A DNA stretch of 64,000 nt from Pseudomonas mendocina (GCF_003008615.1 NZ_CP027657.1:1178001-1242000); one strand, 5' to 3'; shown: positions 19,136-28,181, numbered from the stretch's first letter. A program made the numbers and translations. The notes: generated by a model not told the origin, from the sequence alone.

Positions 19136-19942
19136 TCACTCCGGCTGTAACGCTACCAGCGCCCGCGCCAGGCTGGCATGCGACAACTCGCCCAGGTGGC
19201 TGCCGACCTGACGCCCTGCGGCGTCGTAGAACAACGTGGTGGGCAAGGCCCGCGAACCGACCATCTGTCCCAGTTGCACCGAACCATCAAGCAGCAGGTT
19301 GTCGAGCGTCAGGTTCTGCTCGGCCAGGAAATCGGCTACCCGCTCCGCACTCTCGCCCTGATTGACGAACAAGAAGGTCACTCCTGCCTCACTCTGCTGG
19401 GCCTGCATCAGCACCGGCATCTCGCGGCGGCACGGCGGACACCAGGTGGCCCAGAGGTTCACCACCAGTGGCTGACCAGCGTAATCGCGCAGGTTCACCG
19501 TGCGGCCCTGGGCGTCCTGAACCTGCAGGTCGGGCAGTCGCGTACCCTGCTCCAATGCTTGCAGCAGCAGGTTGCCGCCCAGCCACAGCGCCAGACCGAC
19601 GCTCATCGCAATGCCCAAGGGTCGACGCAGCGGTATCTGGCGCCAGATGATCCAGGCACCCAGCATCAATCCGGCAAGAACGCCTGGCCAGGCGATAAAA
19701 CCGCCATCGCGTATATCCACCACCCGCCACGGCTCGTCACGGTAGTACTCGGCATACACCAGCACGAAGGCCAGGCGCGCCACCACCAGCGCCAGCAGCA
19801 ACATGCGAAACAGCTGCCGCTCCGGATTGCAGCCATGCCGGCGGCCGATCAACCAGCCAACCAGTGTGGCCAGCAGCAGGCTGCCGAACAGCAGCACATG
19901 GGAAACGCCAAGGGCCAGCGGGCCGATATTCAGCGTCAGCAT
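19136..19942 (-). CDS. TlpA-type thioredoxin fused to an Lgt-like membrane domain
   Basis: A 268-residue protein in two parts. Residues 1-127 have about four transmembrane segments and resemble prolipoprotein diacylglyceryl transferase (ARLAFVLVYAEYY, DGGFIAWPGVLAG). Residues 136-268 are a periplasmic thioredoxin-fold domain of the TlpA/ResA type with the redox pair Cys168 and Cys171 (ATWCPPC) and the cis-Pro loop SRALPTTLFYD. It probably reduces disulfides in exported proteins, perhaps cytochrome c apoproteins. The Lgt HGG catalytic histidine is replaced by DGG, so it is not expected to be an acyl transferase. The start at 19942 is chosen on the hydrophobic N-terminus; its ribosome binding site is poor. 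Confidence 0.75.
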   Translation of the reverse strand: MLTLNIGPLALGVSHVLLFGSLLLATLVGWLIGRRHGCNPERQLFRMLLLALVVARLAFVLVYAEYYRDEPWRVVDIRDGGFIAWPGVLAGLMLGAWIIWRQIPLRRPLGIAMSVGLALWLGGNLLLQALEQGTRLPDLQVQDAQGRTVNLRDYAGQPLVVNLWATWCPPCRREMPVLMQAQQSEAGVTFLFVNQGESAERVADFLAEQNLTLDNLLLDGSVQLGQMVGSRALPTTLFYDAAGRQVGSHLGELSHASLARALVALQPE

Positions 19943-20092
19943 GTGCGCACCGAGGCGCGTAAACGGAGAGAGAAGTACGCAGGGGAGGCGAAAGCCAGGT
20001 ATGGAAGCATCGGAAGAGGAAACGCGCGGCAAACGAAGAGAAGATCCTAGTCGTTAGCCACGCGAACACTCAAGCGAGTAGGAATAAGAGCA

Positions 20093-20134
20093 CCTGCGAC
20101 ACTCGCTCATGCGAGTTGCTGCGAATGTCGCAGG
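20093..20134. terminator. nested hairpin downstream of tctA
   Basis: Outer arms CCTGCGACA (20093-20101) and TGTCGCAGG (20126-20134), inner arms ACTCGC / GCGAGT around TCAT. It lies 16 bases after the tctA stop. There is no U tract. Confidence 0.4.
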
Positions 20135-20149
20135 GCAATCGATGGCAGA

Positions 20150-21658
20150 TCAGGCAGTGCCGGTCTGCACACTGGGTTTGCGTTTGAACAACGGACGCAG
20201 GCCCAACAGCAGCACGAGTACCGTGAGCCCCAGCACGGCCGCACTGATCGGGCGATCAATGAAGGTGCTGAAGTCACCGCGCGAAAGCAGCATGGCCCTT
20301 CTGAAATGCTCCTCCATCATTGGTCCCAGCACGAATCCCAGCAGCATCGGCGCGGCCGGGAACCCGAGTACACGCATGCCGTAGCCGATCGCACCGAATA
20401 GCACCACCAGGAGCACATCGAAGTAGCTGTTATTGACGCTGAATGTGCCAATGCAGATGAACATCAGAACCGCCGGGAACAGCAGTTTGTAGGGCACCAT
20501 CAACAGGCGTACCCACAGCCCGATCAGCGGGACGTTGAGGATCACCAACAACACATTGCCAATCCAGAAGCTCATCACCAGCCCCCAGAACAGCGATGGC
20601 TGCTCGGTCATCAGCTGCGGGCCGGGAGCGATGCCATGGATCATCAGCGCACCCAGCATCAAAGCCATGGTCGCACTGCCAGGAATGCCCAGAGCCAGTG
20701 TCGGGATGAACGAAGTCTGGTCTGCCGCATTGTTGGCCGACTCCGGCGCCATGATGCCCTCAATGGCTCCCTTGCCGAAGCGCTCGGGCTGCTTCGCCAC
20801 GCGCCGCTCGACAGCATAGGCCATGAAGGCGGCAATCGAAGGGCCGGTTCCCGGCAGGGTGCCGAAGAAAGACCCGATGGAGGAACCACGCACCATCGGC
20901 ATCCAGGATCGCTTCACGTCGTCGCGCGTGGGCTTCATCGCCGACAGCTTGAGGGTACTGCGATCGACACGGCTGCCGTCGACCTTGCCAATACTGGAAA
21001 TGACCTCCGCGACACCGAACAACCCCATCGCCAATGCCACGAGGTTGATGCCGTCCGCCAGATCGAGGATGCCGAAATCGAAGCGTCGAGTTCCCGTGTA
21101 GATGTCACTGCCGACAGTCCCGAACAGAATACCGAAGGCGACCATGATCAAGCCCTTGATCACCGAACCACCGGAAATATTGGAGGCAGCGACCAGCCCG
21201 AGCAGCATCAGCGAGAAGTACTCGGCCGAGGAGAAATTCAGCGCGTAGGAGCTGATGGTGGAGGCGAAACTCATCAACAGGATGATGCCCACCGAGCCGC
21301 CACAGAACGACGCCACGGTCGTCATCAGCAAGGCGATGCCGCCGCGCCCTTGCAGGGTCATCGGGTAACCGTCCAGGCACGTCACCGCATTCGATGGAGA
21401 ACCGGGCACATTCAGCAGGATAGAGGCCGTGTTGCCGCCATACGAGGTGCCGTACCAAATGCCAGCCAGCATGATCAATGCAGCGGTCGGCTCCAGGTGG
21501 AAGGTCATGGGGAACAACATGGAGATGGCCGCCAGCACACCGATACCCGGAATCACACCGAGCAAGGTGCCGAGGAATACCCCCAGAAAGCAGTAGAACA
21601 GGTTGTACAGCGAGAACGCTGTCTCGAGACCCAGGAGTATGTTTTCGGAAAAAGACAT
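20150..21658 (-). CDS. tctA: tripartite tricarboxylate transporter, large membrane subunit TctA
   Basis: A 502-residue inner-membrane protein with about 11-12 transmembrane segments. TctA signatures are present: LGVIPGIGVLAAISMLFPMTF, GIWYGTSYGGNTASILLNVPG, and the second copy FFGTLPGTGPSIAAFMAYAVE. It carries a carboxylic acid bound by the TctC protein, driven by the ion gradient. Its ATG shares one base with the tctB stop (TGATG), so translation is coupled. A much longer frame runs upstream through tctB in another phase and is not real. The order tctC-tctB-tctA is one operon read leftwards. Confidence 0.92.
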   Translation of the reverse strand: MSFSENILLGLETAFSLYNLFYCFLGVFLGTLLGVIPGIGVLAAISMLFPMTFHLEPTAALIMLAGIWYGTSYGGNTASILLNVPGSPSNAVTCLDGYPMTLQGRGGIALLMTTVASFCGGSVGIILLMSFASTISSYALNFSSAEYFSLMLLGLVAASNISGGSVIKGLIMVAFGILFGTVGSDIYTGTRRFDFGILDLADGINLVALAMGLFGVAEVISSIGKVDGSRVDRSTLKLSAMKPTRDDVKRSWMPMVRGSSIGSFFGTLPGTGPSIAAFMAYAVERRVAKQPERFGKGAIEGIMAPESANNAADQTSFIPTLALGIPGSATMALMLGALMIHGIAPGPQLMTEQPSLFWGLVMSFWIGNVLLVILNVPLIGLWVRLLMVPYKLLFPAVLMFICIGTFSVNNSYFDVLLVVLFGAIGYGMRVLGFPAAPMLLGFVLGPMMEEHFRRAMLLSRGDFSTFIDRPISAAVLGLTVLVLLLGLRPLFKRKPSVQTGTA

Positions 21659-22113
21659 CAGAACCCCCACCTGATGAAGACGAAGTTCATGCCCAGGCCA
21701 ACCTGAAAGATCAGGTAGGACAGCAAGCAGAGCACGACCCCCAGGATCGCCACCTGAAGAATGCGCACCTTGCTCTCGGCGAAGGAAGAAACGATCACCA
21801 CACTCAATACCGCCGGCACCAAACCGAGTGGTTTCACGCATACGGCGAACAGCGTGACCGAGACCAGCACCATCACGGCGGCACGCCATTGCACTTCGAC
21901 AGGTTTGACGATGCCGGTTTTCAGGAGCGAAACGACGCAGAGCAACACCCCGAGAAAGGTGATCAGCCCCCCCATGGCCAGAGGAAACATGCCAGGCCCC
22001 ATGCGCTGCAAAGTGCCGGCGTTGAATGCGTTGGATGAGTAAATCGCCACGGCGAGGCCGCACAAGGCGATAAGAATGCCCACGACGGCATCCTGGTAAT
22101 TGCGAACCGGCAT
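21658..22113 (-). CDS. tctB: tripartite tricarboxylate transporter, small membrane subunit TctB
   Basis: A 151-residue protein with four predicted transmembrane segments (VVGILIALCGLAVAIYS, FPLAMGGLITFLGVLLCVVSLL, AAVMVLVSVTLFAVCV to LVPAVLSVVIVSSF, and ILQVAILGVVLCLLSYLIF). Such four-helix proteins between tctC and tctA are TctB. The start at 22113 has GGGGAGG 5 bases upstream. It probably stabilises the TctA complex. Confidence 0.85.
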   Translation of the reverse strand: MPVRNYQDAVVGILIALCGLAVAIYSSNAFNAGTLQRMGPGMFPLAMGGLITFLGVLLCVVSLLKTGIVKPVEVQWRAAVMVLVSVTLFAVCVKPLGLVPAVLSVVIVSSFAESKVRILQVAILGVVLCLLSYLIFQVGLGMNFVFIRWGF

Positions 22114-22186
22114 ATCAGCCTCCCCAGCTCTGCTTGGTTCCATTGCGTGCCTGCGCCCCAGGGAAATCCGGGAGCGCAGTCAGGCG

Positions 22187-23167
22187 TCAGTTGACCGTCG
22201 CTCCCGAAACCTTGACGACCTCCGCCCAGCGCTCCAACTCGTTGGCCAGGAGGTCGGAGAACCACTGGCTGTCCTCCAATATGACGGTACTGCCCTCGGC
22301 CTCGATGGCCTGGCGTAGCGACTCGGACTGCAACGCGGTATTGATCGCCGCATTGAGCTTCGTCACCAGCTCATCGGACATGCCGGCCGGCCCCACGACG
22401 CCTTTCCAGTCGGCCGTATCGAAACCCGCGAAACCGGACTCCGCCACGGTGGGGACATCGGGCAATACGGCATTACGCTCCTGCGAGGTAACGGCCAAAG
22501 CACGGATGGAGCCGGAGCGAATATGGGGAAGGACGCTCGGCAGGCTGCCGATATAGACGTCGACCACACCGCTCATGACATCGGAAATCGCCTGAGCGAT
22601 GCCCGGATACGGAACGTGGGTCAATTCGATGCCCCCTTCCCCCGACAGCAGCTCCATCGACAGATGCGCGACGGTGCCCGAACCCGGCGTACCGAACAGA
22701 ATGCTACCCGGTGCTTTCTTGGCCGCAGCCAGGAAGCCATCCATGTTCTCTATGGGCGATTTCGCATGCGTGACCAGCACCATCGGCTGGGTCGAGATGA
22801 CCGCGATGTGCCTGAAGTCCTTGATCGAGTCATAGGGGATATCGCTGTAGAGCGAGGGATTGACGGCCAGGTTCGAGGTCTGCCCCATCCCGAGGTACTG
22901 CCCGTTGGCCGCAGAACGGGCCAACTGTGCCAGTCCGATGTTGCCGCCAGCGCCCGGACGATTCTCGACCACGAAATTCCATCCACTGTCCTGGCTGATC
23001 TGTTGAAGCAGCAGGCGCGCCGGAATGTCGGTACCGCCGCCCGGCGGGAACGGCACCACGAAATTGATGTTGCCTTGCGGGTAGTCCTGCGCATGGGCCG
23101 GCGATATGGCGGCAGCGACTGCGAACACGGCCGACACCAGGATTTTTTTCGTCATTTTCATGGGCAT
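22187..23167 (-). CDS. tctC: TctC/Bug-type periplasmic binding protein
   Basis: A 326-residue receptor of the Bug family. The signal peptide ends AHAQ. The mature protein starts with YPQGNINFVVPFPPGGGTDIPAR, the classical first beta strand and PPGG loop, and has ENRPGAGGNIG and the second-domain THVPYPG. Bug proteins bind carboxylates through water-mediated contacts and are most numerous in Burkholderiales. Ligand unknown. The start at 23167 has AGGA 10 bases upstream; in-frame ATGs also occur 6 and 12 bases later. It is the first gene of the tct operon and has a leader of more than 400 bases up to the operator at 23591. Confidence 0.88.
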   Translation of the reverse strand: MPMKMTKKILVSAVFAVAAAISPAHAQDYPQGNINFVVPFPPGGGTDIPARLLLQQISQDSGWNFVVENRPGAGGNIGLAQLARSAANGQYLGMGQTSNLAVNPSLYSDIPYDSIKDFRHIAVISTQPMVLVTHAKSPIENMDGFLAAAKKAPGSILFGTPGSGTVAHLSMELLSGEGGIELTHVPYPGIAQAISDVMSGVVDVYIGSLPSVLPHIRSGSIRALAVTSQERNAVLPDVPTVAESGFAGFDTADWKGVVGPAGMSDELVTKLNAAINTALQSESLRQAIEAEGSTVILEDSQWFSDLLANELERWAEVVKVSGATVN

Positions 23168-23590
23168 TGCTGATTGATCCTATCTCTGGCGGAGTCACGG
23201 AAGCATGTCCGCACCGCACTTTTTGTTTTCACATTGCTCGCTGTATTGCCGCGTAGAAAGCCTGCGTGCCGTCTTACCGGCTCACATCGATCTTGCCGAC
23301 GGCCATGCTGATTGGAGGCACGCCCCCAGCCTTTTGTAGGTGGTTGGATGGCTCGACGCGCAAGCCATGCACCACGATCACCCGGCATTCAAATCCGAGA
23401 AGTGCTGTTCGGGCGAAGGGTCAGACAGCCTCGCACAAAGGGAGGCTGATCGGCGCTCAGGAGATGGGATCGACTAGCGTGGAGTGACGCGATCAAGGAG
23501 GGGCTTCGATTCATGGTAGGTACCTTCATTCTTATTTTTACCCGTCTGCCGAGCCATCGGATGGCAGCGAATGAACCGAGCCTAGCATAA

Positions 23591-23605
23591 CGGAACGCCA
23601 TTTCA
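23591..23605. promoter_or_regulatory. operator-like motif, tct promoter
   Basis: CGGAACGCCATTTCA. Its right part continues as CCATTTCAATAA, identical over 12 bases to the motif at 23785-23796. The left half is degenerate. It lies in the AT-rich promoter region of the tct operon. Confidence 0.5.
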
Positions 23606-23777
23606 ATAATTAAATAATGCAGCACCAATGCCCGCTAAATGGCAGGTACCAGCCCGTCCCCGTGTATCAGCCAGTTCTCTCACCAATCATGAAGTTGAAG
23701 CTCCTTGCGTTTATCGATCATGGCTCATGCCTGACGCATGCATGGTTGATGTGAGCAGTTTTGAGTGATAGATTTTT

Positions 23778-23792
23778 TGAAACTCCATTTCA
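23778..23792. promoter_or_regulatory. operator-like palindrome, promoter of the RraA-like gene
   Basis: TGAAACTCCATTTCA: TGAAA and TTTCA arms with 5 bases between, 42 bases before the start of the RraA-like gene. It matches the palindrome at 26876-26890 in 13 of 15 positions. It is a likely site for the local IclR regulator. Confidence 0.55.
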
Positions 23793-23834
23793 ATAAATCA
23801 AAAAGCAAAACAAAACTCACACGAGGAGTCGCGT

Positions 23835-24509
23835 ATGTCCATCGGTTTCAGAGTCCTGAACCGCGCCCGCAAAGTCAGCCCTGAATGGGTCGAGCTGTAC
23901 CGCAGCGTTCCAGTCGCCAATGCCAGCGACTCGATGAATCGCATGACGGCTGGTGGCGCTCGACTGCGCCCGATGCACCGTCAGGGCGTGCTGTCCGGGG
24001 TAGCGCTTACGGTGAAATCACGCCCTGGCGATAATTTGATGCTGCACTACGCCATCGATATCGCAGAGCCAGGTGATGTGATCGTGGTGGACGCAGGCGG
24101 CGACCTGAGCAACGCGCTGATCGGGGAAATGATGGTGGCCTACGCCATCAAGCGAGGCGTGGCAGGCATCGTGATCAATGGCGCCATCCGCGATGCGGCC
24201 AGCATCGGCGCCGAGGACTTCCCCATGTTCGCGGCCGGCATAACGCACCGCGGCCCGTACAAGGACGGACCGGGTGAGATCAACGTGCCGATTTCAATCG
24301 ACGGAATGGTCGTCGAACCAGGCGATCTGATCATTGGCGACGACGATGGCTTGCTGTGCATCCCCTATGACCACGTAAAGGACGTCTATGAACGTGCCCA
24401 CGCCAAGCACGTAGCTGAGCAGAAGCAACTCGAACAGATCGCCAAAGGCGAGAATGATCGCTCCTGGGTACTGAATACCCTGCGCGAAAAAGGCTGCCAG
24501 TTGGCCTGA
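23835..24509 (+). CDS. RraA-fold aldolase/decarboxylase-like protein
   Basis: A 224-residue protein of the RraA/4-hydroxy-4-methyl-2-oxoglutarate aldolase family. Arg119-Asp120 in INGAIRDAASI is the conserved pair that binds substrate and metal, with Gly97 (LIGEMM) upstream; IIGDDDGLLCIP is the family's C-terminal motif. Class II pyruvate aldolases of this fold split 4-hydroxy-2-oxoacids and decarboxylate oxaloacetate, whereas true RraA inhibits RNase E. The catabolic context (acid transporter, hydroxyacid dehydrogenase, IclR) favours the enzyme role. GAGGAG lies 6 bases before the ATG. Confidence 0.78.
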   Translation: MSIGFRVLNRARKVSPEWVELYRSVPVANASDSMNRMTAGGARLRPMHRQGVLSGVALTVKSRPGDNLMLHYAIDIAEPGDVIVVDAGGDLSNALIGEMMVAYAIKRGVAGIVINGAIRDAASIGAEDFPMFAAGITHRGPYKDGPGEINVPISIDGMVVEPGDLIIGDDDGLLCIPYDHVKDVYERAHAKHVAEQKQLEQIAKGENDRSWVLNTLREKGCQLA

Positions 24510-24573
24510 AGCCAACCCGTTCGCCGCTGCAAAGCGCCTGTCATGGCTCAGCGCGTGCAGCGGCTCTTCCCCC

Positions 24574-25323
24574 TCAAAGCGAATGCTTGCTCTGATCGGC
24601 CGCCTCAGGCGTGGCACTCTGCTCCCACAAGAAAAGCGTCTTGCTGCCCAGGCTGCGTGCCAGCCGAGAAGCGGCCGAACAGAACGACTCGCGCAGTGAC
24701 TGGACACGCTCCAGCGTCAGTCGGCTTGCAGGCCCGGAGATAACCATGGCCCCCACCAACTCCTCCTGTGCCCCGAATATCGGCAAGGCCATCGAGGAGG
24801 CATGGGGATCGGTAGCTGCACACGAGTAGTACGGATCACGCAGCGTTCTGGCTTTTTCGAAAGGCGTTCTGAGCGCCTGGGCACCGGCAGCGTCGTCCAT
24901 TGGACGCATATCACCCGGCTGCAGGTGCATGCGCAGACGATGCGGCGAGTTGACCCGGAACTGGCACAAACGGTAGGCGCCATGCCGAACGTAAAGCGAG
25001 GCGGTCTCGCCGGTCTCGTCGGTCAGCGCCTGCAGAACGGGCATGACGTGGCGCTCAAGATCCAGGGCGTCCTGATACACCGCATTCAGGCGCATGACCT
25101 CACTGGCAAGCTGATAACGGCCATCGGACATCCGATTGATGAGACCGAAGGTTTCCAGCGAGACCACCAGGCGCATGATGGTGCTCTTGTTCAGCCCCGT
25201 CCGCTCAGCCAACTCGACCAATCCCAGGGAGATGTCACCCAACTGAAAAGCCGTCAGCACCGTGAGCACTCGATCTGCAGATGCCACGCCACTCACCGCA
25301 GGACGTGGACGCGTCTTGATCAT
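24574..25323 (-). CDS. IclR-family transcriptional regulator
   Basis: A 249-residue regulator. The N-terminal winged helix-turn-helix covers about residues 15-75 (LVELAERTGLNKSTIMRLVVSLETFGLI). The C-terminal effector domain follows (ASLYVRHGAYRLCQFRVNSPHRLRMHL, MALPIFGAQEELVGAMVISGPASRLT). It is convergent with the RraA-like gene and sits in the middle of the cluster, so it is the best candidate to bind the TGAAA-N5-TTTCA palindromes at 23778 and 26876. Its effector is presumably the transported acid or a product. Confidence 0.88.
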   Translation of the reverse strand: MIKTRPRPAVSGVASADRVLTVLTAFQLGDISLGLVELAERTGLNKSTIMRLVVSLETFGLINRMSDGRYQLASEVMRLNAVYQDALDLERHVMPVLQALTDETGETASLYVRHGAYRLCQFRVNSPHRLRMHLQPGDMRPMDDAAGAQALRTPFEKARTLRDPYYSCAATDPHASSMALPIFGAQEELVGAMVISGPASRLTLERVQSLRESFCSAASRLARSLGSKTLFLWEQSATPEAADQSKHSL

Positions 25324-25480
25324 CGAAAAACCTCGTTGGTTACATGTAAGTCAAGCGTGAATGCCGGCATTATCGTGTTGCTTTCCACGTCAGCGCCAGC
25401 GCTATCAATGTCTCTTCAGCAGCCGCGTCCGGAGTCATGCTGCTGCGCTTTAATCGCGGCCGTCATGGCGACCACCCTGC

Positions 25481-26710
25481 CTATCTGTCATCACAGCGGG
25501 CCAGCAGACGACTGCACGCCAGATAGACCAACAGACCTCCCCCTAACACCGCAAAGGTGGCAGTAGCGCCGCTCCATGCAGCCAATCCCCCGACCAACAG
25601 CCCACCGACCGCCTCGAAGCCGAAACGCATGGAGATATAGAACGCCACGATACGCCCCCGCAACTCGGCGGGTGCGTCACTCTGCAGCAGCATATTGCTG
25701 CTTACGTTGTTCACCGTAATGCCAAACCCCAGCAACGCCAGTGCCAGCAGCGCGACGACAAGAGGTGCGTGCATCGCCAGAACCAGCAGGGCCAGAACAC
25801 ACAGCCAGATACTCGCAACGATGAACCTGTTCAGTTGCCGCAGTGCGCCATTGAACATCAGAAACAGCGTGGCGATGAATGCACCCGCCCCTGCTGCCCC
25901 CCATAGCCAGCCCAGCGTCCTGGCATTACCGGCATAGGTATCGGCGGCCAGGATCGGCAGAAGCACCGTGTAGCAGGACGCCAGCAGGTTGACCACGACG
26001 ACGCTGATCATCAGCCGTCTCACCCGCCAAGTACGCCATATGTAGTGCAACCCCTCGCGCAAGACCTCCGCCGTCGAGCCCAAGGCACGGGCAGAAGGGG
26101 CTGCCTGCGTGTTCATCAGGCCAGCCAGCAATGCCATGAACGCCAAAGCCGTAAGCAGGAAACATCCGGCTTCCCCGCTCACTGCGATGAGCGCTCCGGC
26201 CAGGGGAGGCCCCATGAAGCGTGCCGCATTGACCAGCATGGCATTGAGTACCAGTGCATTGGGCAAATCCGCCGGGCTGGCGACGAAGCTACCGATCAAT
26301 GCCTGACGCAACGGCACCTCGAATGCGTTGAGTATCCCCAGCAGCAACGCCATCAGAACCAGGATGGTGCTGTCCATCGCGCCACACCAGGTGAGTAGCG
26401 CCAGGCTCAACGACTGCATCACCAGCGCGCATTGCACGCCGATCAACAGCTTGCGCTTGTCATGCCGGTCGATCCAGGCACCGGCCAGCGGCCCGACCAG
26501 CAACTGCGGCACCAGTACCAGGAAGGTGATAACACCGAGCAGGAAGGCAGACCCCGTCAGCTGATAGGTCAGCCAGGACAGCGCAACCTGCTGCACCCAC
26601 TTGCCTAACGTGGAGATACCTTGCCCCGTGAAGTAGATCCGAAAGTCACGATGAGCCAGTGCCCTCAAAGGCGTGGGCCAGCGCGTGCTGGATGTTCGGG
26701 GCACGGGCAA
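25481..26710 (-). CDS. MFS transporter (EntS-like group)
   Basis: A 409-residue major facilitator with about 12 transmembrane segments. The N-terminal ALAHRDFRIYFTGQGISTLGKWVQQVALSWL and the loop AGAWIDRHDKRKLL are typical of the MFS_3/EntS group, which exports siderophores or small molecules. The start is a TTG at 26710 (MPVPRTSSTRW), with GAGAGG 9 bases upstream; a GTG two codons later is possible. It is divergent from the hydroxyacid dehydrogenase and shares its promoter region, but its link to the acid pathway is only positional. Confidence 0.8.
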   Translation of the reverse strand: MPVPRTSSTRWPTPLRALAHRDFRIYFTGQGISTLGKWVQQVALSWLTYQLTGSAFLLGVITFLVLVPQLLVGPLAGAWIDRHDKRKLLIGVQCALVMQSLSLALLTWCGAMDSTILVLMALLLGILNAFEVPLRQALIGSFVASPADLPNALVLNAMLVNAARFMGPPLAGALIAVSGEAGCFLLTALAFMALLAGLMNTQAAPSARALGSTAEVLREGLHYIWRTWRVRRLMISVVVVNLLASCYTVLLPILAADTYAGNARTLGWLWGAAGAGAFIATLFLMFNGALRQLNRFIVASIWLCVLALLVLAMHAPLVVALLALALLGFGITVNNVSSNMLLQSDAPAELRGRIVAFYISMRFGFEAVGGLLVGGLAAWSGATATFAVLGGGLLVYLACSRLLARCDDR

Positions 26711-26875
26711 CTGCAGCTACCTCTCTGGGGCTAGGACTCGGCGCTCACTCGACAGCCGTGGCGCTGCCACTCCTTGCACCGCGCGGTTCATTTTCGCCAA
26801 ATAAAATAGAACATTATTTCGTTTTTAACCATTGAAAACGGAGCCAGCAGGGAAATCGATCTCAAGAACAAATAT

Positions 26876-26890
26876 TGAAATGCCATTTCA
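26876..26890. promoter_or_regulatory. operator-like palindrome, dehydrogenase promoter
   Basis: TGAAATGCCATTTCA: perfect 7-base arms (TGAAATG / CATTTCA) around one base, 77 bases before the dehydrogenase start and in the same gap as the MFS promoter. It is the best of the three copies in this cluster. Confidence 0.6.
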
Positions 26891-26966
26891 TTATGATAAG
26901 GTTCGAGCCCGGCCTCACCGTTGTTGCTGCGGCCGTTTTTTTCATGACAAGAACAAGGCAACCACC

Positions 26967-27944
26967 ATGACCCGTACCATCCTCCTGACAGGCCCGGCGT
27001 TGACACCCGATGCCATGAATTACGCAGCGACCAACGGTGTCAGGATCATCCCCACCACGCCGTATGCCCCGGCGGACGAATTAGTGGCCGTCATTCGCGC
27101 TGAGCAACCCGACGCCATCATCGTGCGACAGGGCAAGCTGACCCGCGAAATGATCGAGGCATCGGCCAAGCTCACGGTCATCGCCAAACACGGCGTCGGT
27201 TACGACAGCATCGATATCCAGGCCGCCGCCGAGCGCAGTATTCCGGTCAGCATTGCTCTGGGTGCCAATGCACAATCGGTTGCCGAACATGCCTTCGCCC
27301 TGATGTTCAGCGTGGCGCGGCAAATTGCACTGCTGGACGCGCGCATGCGCGATGGCCACTGGGACAAAGCCACAGCCAATGGGGTCGAGTTGTTCGGCAA
27401 GACGCTGGGCCTGATTGGCCTGGGCTCCATCGGCAGCATACTCATGGATCTGGTGGCGCCCTTGCAGATGAAGGTCAAGGTGTACGACCCCTACCTCACG
27501 CAGTTGCCGGATCGTGCTCATGTAGAACGGGAGGACGACTTCGACAGACTGCTCGCCGACTGCGACATCATCAGCCTGCACTGCCCACTCACCGAGACCA
27601 ACCGCCATCTGATCGGCACCGCACAATTGGCCCGGATGCGCCCACGCAGCATCCTGATCAATACCGCTCGCGGCGAGCTGATAGACAGCGAAGCGCTGGT
27701 CAGCGCACTCAGCCAAGGGCAGATCGGCGGTGCCGGCCTGGACACCTTCAGCCCAGAGCCGCCGCCAGCGGACAGCTCGCTGTGGGGCCTGCCAAACCTG
27801 GTTGCCACTCCCCACGTAGGCGCCAATACCAGCGAAGCCCGTGATCGCGTCGGCCTGCTTGCCGTGCAACAGATCCTGGGCCTGTGGAACGGCGTACCGC
27901 TCGAGCCACGCTGCATCGTCAACCGGCATCTGCTGAACAGCTGA
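26967..27944 (+). CDS. D-isomer-specific 2-hydroxyacid dehydrogenase
   Basis: A 325-residue NAD(P)-dependent dehydrogenase of the D-3-phosphoglycerate dehydrogenase superfamily. The NAD-binding motif is GLIGLGSIGS. The catalytic residues are Arg in INTARGELID, Glu in FSPEPPPA and His in ATPHVGANT. There is no C-terminal ACT domain, which argues against serA. The start at 26967 (MTRTILLTGPA) has AAGG about 10 bases upstream. It probably oxidises or reduces the hydroxyacid that enters by the tct system; direction and substrate are unknown. Confidence 0.82.
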   Translation: MTRTILLTGPALTPDAMNYAATNGVRIIPTTPYAPADELVAVIRAEQPDAIIVRQGKLTREMIEASAKLTVIAKHGVGYDSIDIQAAAERSIPVSIALGANAQSVAEHAFALMFSVARQIALLDARMRDGHWDKATANGVELFGKTLGLIGLGSIGSILMDLVAPLQMKVKVYDPYLTQLPDRAHVEREDDFDRLLADCDIISLHCPLTETNRHLIGTAQLARMRPRSILINTARGELIDSEALVSALSQGQIGGAGLDTFSPEPPPADSSLWGLPNLVATPHVGANTSEARDRVGLLAVQQILGLWNGVPLEPRCIVNRHLLNS

Positions 27945-28181
27945 ACCCTCGGCAACAGCCATCCCAAAGCCACTCCTGTCAGCCCCCAAGGGACGGGGCC
28001 GGGCCGGCTGCTGCCGATTGGCGCAACACCGCTTCTTTCAAACACCCGTCAGTCGCAACCGCTGCTGACGGTCGCTCGCCCGCAGGGATACCTCACAGAA
28101 AGGAATCTCTGGGAAATCACCGCAGTACTCAGTGATCCGCCATACCGAACCCATAACAACAATCGGAAATCGGAGAAATAC

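Larger units (their letters stand above)
23168..23834. other. 667-base divergent regulatory region, tct operon / RraA-like gene
   Basis: No convincing full-size gene. It contains the operator copies at 23591-23605 and 23778-23792 and a 13-base palindrome GCCATC-G-GATGGC (23553-23565). A small minus-strand frame (ATG at 23514-23512, 41 codons, AAGG 8 bases upstream) could be a leader peptide in front of tctC; support is weak. AT content is clearly higher near 23580-23620 and 23760-23820, where the promoters should be. Confidence 0.5.

Noticed and set aside
21659..22063. N-terminal extension of TctA to 637 residues
   Set aside because: It runs through tctB in another phase; the ATG at 21658 with stop-start overlap is the standard TctA start.
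24500..24516. Hairpin GTTGGC-CTGAA-GCCAAC at the end of the RraA-like gene
   Set aside because: Only 6 base pairs, overlaps the stop codon and has no U tract; not strong enough to call a terminator.
26805..26840. Fourth copy of the TGAAA-N5-TTTCA motif near the MFS promoter
   Set aside because: The best alignment (around GAAATAATGTTC) matches only about half of the positions.
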